NCBI GenBank assembly: GCA_016784265.1
Contig: JADHUZ010000042.1
Location: 1 to 8,138 of the forward strand
Source: Fidelibacterota bacterium
Lineage (GTDB): Bacteria > Fidelibacterota > BS150m-G59
Length of the DNA stretch: 8,138 nt
Direction of reading: 5' to 3'
A program made the translations under genes and the position numbers. Positions 1 to 6,398 of the stretch are shown in pieces. Positions within the stretch are counted from its first letter, which is position 1. Each line of letters begins with the position of its first letter. Under the pieces are notes generated by a model, which saw only the letters and a program-made list of their open reading frames with translations, ran no database searches and had not been told where the DNA came from.

Positions 1-1184
1 GTCAAATCTTGCGAAACTTCCAGCGTTCCGAGATAATTTTCATTTTCATCGCGCATTGCAAAATAACGAATGTAAATAAATTGCCCTTTAATTTGAATCC
101 AAAAATTCGCCTCGTCCTGCTTGCCAGATTTGAAATCTTGTAAAATTTTCTCGACGATATGCACGGATGACGGCGGATGACAATATTGCACTTTTCTGCC
201 CAAAATTGTCCGATTGCGATCGAAAATGCGCTCTTTCCCTTGCGTAAAATATCGCACTGTGTCGTCCTTATCAACAAAAGTCATATCAACAGGGACAGTA
301 TTCAAAACTTTCGTTAATTCTTCGACGCTAAATGTCCCGCTCGGCAATTTGATTTTCCCTTGCGAAGCGGTCATTTCTGGCATTTCTTGCAAATCTTTGG
401 GTTGCCACTCGTCTTTTGGGTCAATCAGGCAAAATCCGATTTCGTCTGATTGCAAATAAATTTCATACCATTCTGTATCGCTGAGTGTTTCAACCGCCAT
501 CGGAAACAGAATTTTTGCTTCTTTGTAAATCATTTCCTCGATTTGCGCAAGCGTAGGTTCCAATGCAAATTGGATAAATGCAGTCGCTTCTTCCGCCGAA
601 ATTGGCTTCGCATTCTGCAAGCCTTCGATTGAATTTTTCATCATTTCACGAACTTCATCGTGCTTGCCCCACATCACCGCAGGCGGTCCCGAAATTTCTT
701 TTTTCTCGAAAAACGGGAACAGCAAGTTTTCTTTTCGACGATAATGTTTATCAACATCCATTAGCGAATTAAAATGCGCATTTATCATGTGCATCAAAAT
801 CGATGCGTCTTTTTCATTCGGCATTTCGGAAATAGATTGAAACAAACTTCTAAGCGAGCGAATTTCGTTTTCAAGTTGCGCATTTTCTGCCAAAAATGTA
901 CGCACAGGATGTCCCGGTACAGTTGCTGGCGTTTCCTGTTTGTCCAATTGTTTTTTCAAAACAGCAGTGTGCACATCGCAGAGCCGCTGAATTTCTTCCT
1001 CTTTAATGCCTTCCTCGATGAGTTGAACTTCCATTGCAAATACATCGGAATAATCGGCTTCTTCGAGCAACGCCTCAAGTTGATGTTGCACCTGTCCCGG
1101 TTCGGCTTTGCCTTCATGTAGTTTGCGAATCAGCGTTTTCATTTTGTTGATTCGTTCTTGTTTGTTGTTAATTAATTCACTCAT
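1..1184 (-). CDS. DUF438 / hemerythrin-like / PAS protein, C-terminus cut by window edge
   Basis: An open frame of 394 codons runs off the left edge with no stop. It starts at an ATG (1184) preceded by AGAGGA four bases upstream. Three parts are visible: an N-terminal helical DUF438 region (about residues 1-90), a hemerythrin-like HHE segment (about 120-235) with His132, His137, His147, Glu152, His175 and a second KEAKILFP-type helix near 221-228, and a PAS domain (about 285 to the edge) carrying PVDMTFVDKDD, a GRKVQYCHPP motif and the terminal YLGTLEVSQDL. That order is characteristic of the DUF438 family. Since family members usually end shortly after this last motif, probably only a few tens of residues are missing. 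Known for the family: hemerythrin segments bind a di-iron centre and PAS domains sense ligand or redox state. The signal sensed here is unknown; O2, NO or redox sensing is inference. It follows hemW by 78 bases and may share its transcript. Confidence 0.88.
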   Translation of the reverse strand, partial: MSELINNKQERINKMKTLIRKLHEGKAEPGQVQHQLEALLEEADYSDVFAMEVQLIEEGIKEEEIQRLCDVHTAVLKKQLDKQETPATVPGHPVRTFLAENAQLENEIRSLRSLFQSISEMPNEKDASILMHMINAHFNSLMDVDKHYRRKENLLFPFFEKKEISGPPAVMWGKHDEVREMMKNSIEGLQNAKPISAEEATAFIQFALEPTLAQIEEMIYKEAKILFPMAVETLSDTEWYEIYLQSDEIGFCLIDPKDEWQPKDLQEMPEMTASQGKIKLPSGTFSVEELTKVLNTVPVDMTFVDKDDTVRYFTQGKERIFDRNRTILGRKVQYCHPPSSVHIVEKILQDFKSGKQDEANFWIQIKGQFIYIRYFAMRDENENYLGTLEVSQDL

Positions 1185-1262
1185 TTCATCCTCTTTTTTG
1201 CGAAATAGTCTCAATTGCTGTGCCACAAATTTACGCTGACATTTTGGCGGAAAAAAGTGTCT

Positions 1263-2399
1263 TTAAATTTCTGCTAATAATTTCTCGATTAAACTATCGC
1301 ACAACAACCATTCTTCTGGTTCTAATTTGAAAAATTCTGAGTTTACGATAAATTTCTTTTGGAATTCTGCATCCAAATTCTCATAATTCTGAAAAAACTG
1401 ATCCGCAAGTTTTTTGCGTTTCAAATCTTTCATAGAAATTCCCCTCGCTGTGCGCAAACCCATCATCACCAATTCTGTAAATTTTTGAGCAGAAGATAAA
1501 ATTTCGGAACTGTCAATCGGCGATTTTCCGCGCAACAAACGCTTGGTGTATTCTTCCAAATCTCGAACATTCCAAAACCGCTTTCCATCCACAAAAGAAT
1601 GCGCAGAGGGACCAAATCCTCGATAATCAGTTCTCGACCAATAATTCGCATTGTGTTGCGAACGAAACCCTTTTTTCGCGTAATTTGAAATTTCATATTG
1701 CTCAAAACCGCCTTCCGCAAGAATAGTTTGCGCCAATAAAAACATTCGTTCTTGAATGATTTCATCGGGCATTTTCACATCTCCGGAAAAAATCGATTCG
1801 TAAAATTTAGTTCCTTTTTCTGGCGTCAAATTATAAACCGATAGATGCTGAACATCCAAATTTGTCGCGACAGTTAAATTGCGTTTCCAATCTTCGAAAG
1901 TTTGCTCTGGAATCCCAAAAATCAAATCCAAACCAATGTTTTGAAATCCCACATCTTTTGCTAATTCCACCACTTGCAACGCTTGTTTTGAAGAGTGAAT
2001 TCTGCCCAAATTGGATAAATCTGCATCCAAAAATGACTGGCATCCAATCGAAATTCGGTTGATTCCAATTTGGAAAAATTCCACTAATTTTTGTCGAGAA
2101 ATTTCACCGGGATTCATTTCAAGTGTTACTTCAATTGTTTGCGCAAATCCCCTTTTATTTTTCAAGTTATTCAGGATTTTTCCAATCTCAAACACCGGCG
2201 CAATAGAAGGAGTTCCGCCGCCAAAATAAATCGTTTTTATCGGAGAATTTGGCAAATTTGTAGAATCAAGCCACTCTTCAATTTCTAAATTCATAGAATG
2301 GAAATAATCTGAGATTTTCGTTTTTTTATTCGGCAGTGAATAGAAATCGCAATAATCACATTTTGAGATGCAAAACGGAATGTGAAAATAGAGATGCAC
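1263..2399 (-). CDS. hemW: HemW, radical SAM heme chaperone (HemN-like)
   Basis: From the GTG at 2399 the protein is 378 residues, the usual HemW length. It opens VHLYFHIPFC and has the radical-SAM cluster C10xxxC14xxC17 followed by DF, as in HemW; true HemN oxygen-independent coproporphyrinogen oxidases have a fourth Cys there (CxxxCxxCxC). GGGTP at 60-64 is the SAM-binding motif, and the HemW signature YEISNYAKKGFRSQHNANYW followed by YRGFGPSAHSF is present. The C-terminal HemN_C region includes ELVMMGLRTARGI. HemW proteins bind heme and deliver it to target proteins in the cytosol; they are often misannotated as coproporphyrinogen oxidase. The same frame is open upstream to a TTG at 2480, but that extension overlaps the upstream gene and does not resemble the family, so I chose GTG, although it has no Shine-Dalgarno. 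The start is 17 bases after the upstream stop, so translational coupling is plausible. Confidence 0.94.
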   Translation of the reverse strand: MHLYFHIPFCISKCDYCDFYSLPNKKTKISDYFHSMNLEIEEWLDSTNLPNSPIKTIYFGGGTPSIAPVFEIGKILNNLKNKRGFAQTIEVTLEMNPGEISRQKLVEFFQIGINRISIGCQSFLDADLSNLGRIHSSKQALQVVELAKDVGFQNIGLDLIFGIPEQTFEDWKRNLTVATNLDVQHLSVYNLTPEKGTKFYESIFSGDVKMPDEIIQERMFLLAQTILAEGGFEQYEISNYAKKGFRSQHNANYWSRTDYRGFGPSAHSFVDGKRFWNVRDLEEYTKRLLRGKSPIDSSEILSSAQKFTELVMMGLRTARGISMKDLKRKKLADQFFQNYENLDAEFQKKFIVNSEFFKLEPEEWLLCDSLIEKLLAEI

Positions 2400-2416
2400 G
2401 AAAATTTTCGCGAAAA

Positions 2417-3241
2417 TCAGGAGACTGAAATTACCGGATTTTCCAGCATTTCTTTGAGGTGTTCTAATGCTTTCATGCAATACAATCCATCGGTAATCCG
2501 CTCGTCAAATGTATATCGAATCGTTACAATCGGAGCAACACCCAAATTTCCATTTTCATCCAAAACGGCTTCGTCTTTTTTCTGTCCGATGGCGACAAAA
2601 AACGGTATATTTCCATATTCAAACAAGTGGTGATAAGCGGCATCCAATCCAATGCTCCCGAGATTTGCGATAAAAACACTGGAAAACATCTCGTCTTTTT
2701 GAATCATGGAACCAGGCAAAAAACCAAAATGATCCAGCCACATCAACAGACGAGAAATAAATCCGATAATAAAATTCGGAAGCAAAAAAGCAAGGGAAAG
2801 TTCCTTATCCGTTGTTGATTTCTTGTCGCTAAATCGTTCAGCAATCTGATTTTGAATCATTTGCGCGGTCGTCAAAAAATCAATTTTCGGATCAATTTTT
2901 GTTTTCACAACGACAATTGGACTTTTGTCTGTTTTTTCTTTTTTTGCGCTGAAACTGACCCAAATTCCGCGCCGCTGGTAAATTCTTTTTCCAGCGACAA
3001 ATCTGTTTAAATCAGGGAATTTTCGAATCGTTTGTGCGCCCGCCCATATAAAATATTGCAAAAAAGTTATACGCGATTTTTCACGACATTCACGGATAAA
3101 TTCCCACATCTGAGTCACATTTATTTTTTGTTCAAAATAAACCTGTGATTCTGTCCGCGTGCGCATGATATGCGGCATAATTCTCCGCGTTAGCGGAAGT
3201 TTTTTAATGTAATCACCATCGGATCGCCAACGAAACGGCAT
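2417..3241 (-). CDS. Stand-alone 2-oxoacid dehydrogenase E2 catalytic-domain-like protein
   Basis: A 274-residue protein consisting only of a chloramphenicol-acetyltransferase-type fold like the catalytic domain of dihydrolipoamide acyltransferase (E2). The start is the ATG at 3241, with AGAGGA nine bases upstream; a TTG six bases further up is also in frame but only three bases from the Shine-Dalgarno. N-terminal LPLTRRIMPHIMRTRTESQVYF matches how such proteins begin, and the C-terminal block reads IRYTFDERITDGLYCMKALEHL. True E2 enzymes have DHRxxDG here with a catalytic His; this protein has Glu247 in that position but keeps Asp251-Gly252. There is no lipoyl domain, no E1/E3-binding domain, and no E1 or E3 gene nearby. 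It is therefore probably not a component of a classical dehydrogenase complex. Its substrate is unknown. It lies 42 bases after lepB and just before hemW, in the same direction. Confidence 0.78.
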   Translation of the reverse strand: MPFRWRSDGDYIKKLPLTRRIMPHIMRTRTESQVYFEQKINVTQMWEFIRECREKSRITFLQYFIWAGAQTIRKFPDLNRFVAGKRIYQRRGIWVSFSAKKEKTDKSPIVVVKTKIDPKIDFLTTAQMIQNQIAERFSDKKSTTDKELSLAFLLPNFIIGFISRLLMWLDHFGFLPGSMIQKDEMFSSVFIANLGSIGLDAAYHHLFEYGNIPFFVAIGQKKDEAVLDENGNLGVAPIVTIRYTFDERITDGLYCMKALEHLKEMLENPVISVS

Positions 3242-3250
3242 AATCAATAT

Positions 3251-3256
3251 TCCTCT
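3251..3256 (-). promoter_or_regulatory. Shine-Dalgarno deciding the E2-like start
   Basis: Minus-strand AGAGGA lies nine bases before ATG 3241 and only three before the alternative in-frame TTG at 3247, favouring the ATG. Confidence 0.6.
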
Positions 3257-3260
3257 TTTT

Positions 3261-3281
3261 GTGACTGTTTACTGCTCACTG
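3261..3281 (-). repeat. Heptamer tandem array, three CAGTnnn units
   Basis: On the minus strand three consecutive 7-base units share CAGT followed by three variable bases (GAG, AAA, CAC). The array starts two bases after the lepB stop codon and fills much of the 42-base gap before the next gene. It resembles the CAATnnn array after ggt in period and in its CARTnnn form. Short heptameric tandem repeats of this kind occur dispersed in some bacterial genomes; whether this one is dispersed cannot be told from one window. Confidence 0.6.
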
Positions 3282-3283
3282 TT

Positions 3284-4627
3284 TCATCGCAGGATATTTC
3301 CAATCCGCTCAAAACGGATAAATGGAAATTTGCCAGAAACGGAAAAATGATTGACCATCGCCTGTCCCAAAATATGATTGAACGGCACAGGTCCCCAATA
3401 GCGACTGTCGTAACTGCCATCGCGATTATCACCAACCATAAAATAATAATCCTGCTCAACTTCGTAATTTTTTATCTTGCTTAGCGATTTTCCATCCACA
3501 AAAATCAAATCCGTCGGCAATTTTCGATTCATATAAAATCTTTCCCATTGGCGTATTCGATGCTTCATCGGAAAAGGCAAAATCAAATTTTCCTCACCCA
3601 TTTTCTCAAAATATTCCAAGACTATGCTTTGCTGCCGACTTTGCGGAACGACCGATGCGACATCCAATGGATCCGTCATCGTAAATTCGTAAGTTTTTCC
3701 GCCACTTCTGAATTCTACTTGATGACCGTCCAATAGCATAATTTGGATAAGAATTTCTTGAGCCGTTTCCGAAATCGCCAGTGAATCACCCTTTTGCGGT
3801 ACGCGAAACTTCCGAAAATTATCCTTGTTTCCATGATTAGCATAAATTGATTTATCGTTGTATTTCGAGTTCAAAACTGCCTTCGGCTTTCCACCGGAAT
3901 CTTCAAACCCACGATAATGACTGTTCGCAAACGCCGATGTGAAAAATCCGCCGTGCTCAGGGACGCGTTTGGGAATTTCCTTTCCATACGAATAATCCAA
4001 TTTGTCGCGATGAATTCGCAAAGTATCGCCATCAATAAAAATTTGCTTGTCCACAATTTCAAAAGTCTGCCCGGGACCTGCAACGCATCGCTTGACATAT
4101 TTTGTGATTTTATCACGCGGAAACTCAAAAATCACAATATCACCGGCTTTCGGTTTTGTGAATCCGGGCAATTGAAAATACGGAACATTAAATCCGACTC
4201 TCGTCCAAATGAGACCCAATCTATCAGGCGTGCGCATTCCATAAACAAAGCGATTTCCAATTAAAAAATCGTTCAATTGAATCGTGTTTAGCATCGAACC
4301 GGTTGGAACGGCATAAATTTCAAAAAACAGCGATTTGACAATTAGCGCGATGATGATAATAGTTACCCACGATTTTGTCTCTTTTTTCCGCCCAACTTTT
4401 TTGCAGACTTTGGAGCAATATTTTTTGGAATGCTTTGCGTTGATTGCCATGAATCCTGCAAACACAGCCGCAATCATCGAATATTTGTTAAACGCGCCCC
4501 AAATCAAATAAACCATTCCAACGGCAACCAAACCAAAAATTCCCCACTCAATTTGACTACCAATCTTGTTTTCTGCCAAATTGTATTCTTTTTCACAAAC
4601 TCCACATTGAATTTTTTGCTCTTTCAA
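3284..4627 (-). CDS. lepB: Signal peptidase I with N-terminal Cys module and enlarged catalytic domain
   Basis: Cleaves N-terminal signal peptides from exported proteins at the outer face of the cytoplasmic membrane. From the TTG at 4627 the protein is 447 residues, against 324 for E. coli LepB. Catalytic Ser111 sits in PTGSM and the general base Lys179 in YVKRCVAGPGQ; box E is GDNRDGSYDSRYWG at 399-412. Three hydrophobic segments are visible, near residues 28-46, 49-63 and 87-104. Cys8xxCys11 lies before the first and Cys71xxxCys75 after the second, a possible metal site on the cytoplasmic side; the third segment leads to Ser111. Roughly 210 residues separate the Lys box from box E, about 80 more than in E. 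coli, indicating an insertion. An upstream in-frame GTG at 4648 lies inside an inverted repeat and has no Shine-Dalgarno, so the TTG with AAGGAG was chosen. The function is secure; the Cys module's role is unknown. Confidence 0.95.
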   Translation of the reverse strand: MKEQKIQCGVCEKEYNLAENKIGSQIEWGIFGLVAVGMVYLIWGAFNKYSMIAAVFAGFMAINAKHSKKYCSKVCKKVGRKKETKSWVTIIIIALIVKSLFFEIYAVPTGSMLNTIQLNDFLIGNRFVYGMRTPDRLGLIWTRVGFNVPYFQLPGFTKPKAGDIVIFEFPRDKITKYVKRCVAGPGQTFEIVDKQIFIDGDTLRIHRDKLDYSYGKEIPKRVPEHGGFFTSAFANSHYRGFEDSGGKPKAVLNSKYNDKSIYANHGNKDNFRKFRVPQKGDSLAISETAQEILIQIMLLDGHQVEFRSGGKTYEFTMTDPLDVASVVPQSRQQSIVLEYFEKMGEENLILPFPMKHRIRQWERFYMNRKLPTDLIFVDGKSLSKIKNYEVEQDYYFMVGDNRDGSYDSRYWGPVPFNHILGQAMVNHFSVSGKFPFIRFERIGNILR

Positions 4628-4632
4628 TTTCT

Positions 4633-4638
4633 CTCCTT
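4633..4638 (-). promoter_or_regulatory. Strong Shine-Dalgarno fixing a TTG start for lepB
   Basis: Minus-strand AAGGAG is followed after five bases (AGAAA) by TTG at 4627, near-ideal spacing. No ATG is in frame before the first membrane segment, so this site decides the start. Confidence 0.8.
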
Positions 4639-4646
4639 TTTTAACC

Positions 4647-4683
4647 ACGAGTTACACGAATTGCAGCAATTTGTGTAACTCGT
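4647..4683. repeat. 37-base near-perfect inverted repeat before lepB
   Basis: Two 18-base arms (plus strand ACGAGTTACACGAATTGC and GCAATTTGTGTAACTCGT) flank a single A and pair with one mismatch, which is a G-U or A-C pair depending on the strand. In RNA the centre would open to a small loop. On the lepB-sense strand no T-run follows, so it is not a factor-independent terminator for this operon; on the plus strand five Ts follow, but no plus-strand gene precedes it. It ends 8 bases before the lepB Shine-Dalgarno, so in mRNA it would form a hairpin just upstream of the ribosome site. A role in mRNA processing or stability, or a small mobile-repeat remnant, is inference. The flanking AACCACGA and TTACACGAA words resemble intergenic repeats seen in various bacteria. 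Confidence 0.8.
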
Positions 4684-4689
4684 TTTTCG

Positions 4690-4724
4690 CTCATTGCTAA
4701 TTGCACATTGTAAATTGTTCATTG
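4690..4724 (-). repeat. Heptamer tandem array, five CAATnnn units
   Basis: On the minus strand five exact 7-base periods each begin CAAT, with variable tails GAA, TTA, GTG, TAG and GAG. The array begins at the base directly after the ggt stop codon and ends six bases before the 37-base inverted repeat, so the whole ggt-lepB spacer is repeat-derived. The regular period is seen directly; any function is unknown. Confidence 0.75.
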
Positions 4725-6398
4725 TCAGAATCCTTTCGCGAATCCGCCACCTCTGCGACGGTCGGCGATGCCAATCATCGTTCCATCTGCTTTCAAAACG
4801 ATGCAATTCGCCTGCCCTAATTTACGAGAATTTAAACTGTGTCCACGCAGTTGAAGTTCCCATTGAATTTCTTTCGGAAATCCTTCTTCGATGTCAATTC
4901 TATCTGGCAACCACTGCGAATGAAATCGTGGCGATTGCACGGCTTCTTCGAGCGACATTCCAAATCCGATGTAATTCTGCAAAACTTGAAAAACCGTCGT
5001 GATAATCGTCGAACCGCCCGGTGAACCGATAACAAGCGTTTCCGTGCCATTTGTTGCGATTGTCGGACTCATCGAAGAAAGCATTCGTTTTTCCGGCTCG
5101 ATGGCGTTTGCTTCTGCCCCAATCAGTCCAAATTGATTTGGAACGCCCGGCTTTGCGGAAAAATCGTCCATTTCGTTGTTGAGAAAAAACCCGCAATCTG
5201 CAACGACAACACCACATCCAAACCAGCCATTAATCGTCGTTGTATTGCTCACCGCGTTGCCCCATTTATCCATGATAGAAAAATGCGTCGTTTCTTCGGA
5301 TTCGTCAGAAAGAGATTCCATCGAATTTGGCAAAACCTCCGAACTCGGCGTGGCAACATATTTAAACTGTTGCTTTAATTGTTTGGCGTAACTCTCGTTT
5401 ACTAAACTCGATACAGGAACATTCCAAAAATCAGAATCACCCAAATGTTGACTGCGATCGGCAAAAACTCTGCGCTGACTTTCGACAGTAAAATGAACAT
5501 GATTTGCGCTCTGAAATCCCCATTTTTCGAGTGGAAATAATTGCGCAAAATTCAATAGTTGAATCACACAAATTCCACCGGAACTCGGTGGCGGCATAGA
5601 ATAAATCTGCCAATTTTCATAAGTTACGGAGATCGGTTTGCGCCAAATTGCTTCATAGCGAGAAAAATCCTCCAACGAGAACAGTCCATCAAGTCGCTCG
5701 CTATCTCGAACGATTCGCTTTGCCACCTCACCCTCATAAAATCCATCTCGTCCATTTTCGGCAATTTTTTCCAAAGTCCAAGCCAATTCCGGTTGCACAA
5801 GCACGTTACCAGCGCGCCAAACCGAATCCAGCGGTTGAAATGCCGATAAAGCCATGATATCCATCTCGAACAATTTTTGATAGCCATTCAGAATTGCGGC
5901 AAAATGTCCGTCCATTGTAAAACCGAATTTTGCAAAATCAATCGCCGGCTGAATCAATTCATTCCATTTTAGCGTTCCATATTTTTCCCATGCCGCATAA
6001 TTTCCCGCAACAGCCCCCGGCACGCCAGCCGCCAAAATACCGTAACGACTTTTCCGTTTATCCACAAAACCATCCGAGTCCAAATACATATCGCGCGTGG
6101 CTTTCATCGGTGCTTTTTCTCGATAATCCAGCGTTTCGGTAGCATCGTCAAAGCGAATGGCCATAAAACCGCCACCGCCGATATTCCCCGCTTCAGGATA
6201 AGTTACAGCCATCGCAAAGTTGACCGCAATTGCGGCATCAACTGCATTACCACCTTTTTTGAGAATTTCCACTCCAACCGCCGTCGCCAACGAATCAGCA
6301 GTAACTACCATGCCGTTTTTGCCTGTCCCGACAAGTTCCGCCGCTTCGATAGCCAGCGATAAAATTAAAAAATTACAAACGAAAAGCGTCTTTTTCAT
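4725..6398 (-). CDS. ggt: Gamma-glutamyltransferase (glutathione hydrolase) precursor
   Basis: A 557-residue Ntn-hydrolase that cleaves or transfers the gamma-glutamyl group of glutathione and related peptides, normally in the periplasm. Residues 1 to about 20 (MKKTLFVCNFLILSLAIEAA) form a signal peptide, so it would be a substrate of a signal peptidase such as the LepB encoded next. The autocleavage site and nucleophile is Thr370 in EETTHFSIMDKWGNAVS; cleavage there gives a small subunit of 188 residues, close to the E. coli size. Other family motifs are GGNAVDAA, GNIGGGGFM, PPPSSGG, MDDFSAKPGVPNQFGLIGAE (a lid-loop-containing form), RMLSSMSPT, GSPGGSTIITT and PRFHSQWLPD. All key motifs are intact, so it should be active. 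The ATG at 6398 overlaps the rnhB end by 26 bases in another frame, with a weak GGAAA upstream; the signal peptide supports this start. Confidence 0.96.
   Translation of the reverse strand: MKKTLFVCNFLILSLAIEAAELVGTGKNGMVVTADSLATAVGVEILKKGGNAVDAAIAVNFAMAVTYPEAGNIGGGGFMAIRFDDATETLDYREKAPMKATRDMYLDSDGFVDKRKSRYGILAAGVPGAVAGNYAAWEKYGTLKWNELIQPAIDFAKFGFTMDGHFAAILNGYQKLFEMDIMALSAFQPLDSVWRAGNVLVQPELAWTLEKIAENGRDGFYEGEVAKRIVRDSERLDGLFSLEDFSRYEAIWRKPISVTYENWQIYSMPPPSSGGICVIQLLNFAQLFPLEKWGFQSANHVHFTVESQRRVFADRSQHLGDSDFWNVPVSSLVNESYAKQLKQQFKYVATPSSEVLPNSMESLSDESEETTHFSIMDKWGNAVSNTTTINGWFGCGVVVADCGFFLNNEMDDFSAKPGVPNQFGLIGAEANAIEPEKRMLSSMSPTIATNGTETLVIGSPGGSTIITTVFQVLQNYIGFGMSLEEAVQSPRFHSQWLPDRIDIEEGFPKEIQWELQLRGHSLNSRKLGQANCIVLKADGTMIGIADRRRGGGFAKGF

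Noticed and set aside
214..1121. Several plus-strand open frames opposite the DUF438 gene
   Set aside because: They are antisense to a well-supported protein, show no recognisable domains, and overlap one another in different frames.
1185..1262. Possible promoter, operator or terminator between hemW and the DUF438 gene, including the small palindrome TGTGCCACA at 1219-1227
   Set aside because: Arms are only four bases, no well-spaced -35/-10 pair stands out, and there is no GC-rich stem with a T-run. Apart from the DUF438 Shine-Dalgarno I see nothing supportable here.
2400..2480. N-terminal extension of HemW to an upstream in-frame TTG
   Set aside because: The extra 27 residues overlap the 3' end of the upstream gene, do not look like HemW, and have no ribosome-binding site; HemW proteins begin right at the LYFHIPFC motif.
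4628..4648. GTG start for LepB seven codons further upstream
   Set aside because: It lies at the edge of the 37-base inverted repeat, has no Shine-Dalgarno, and would turn the strong AAGGAG into coding sequence; TTG 4627 fits better.
4647..4690. Inverted repeat plus T-run as a factor-independent terminator
   Set aside because: The T-run follows only on the plus strand, where no gene reads toward it. On the transcribed strand the hairpin is followed by GGTTAAAAAAGG, so it should not terminate ggt transcripts in this way.
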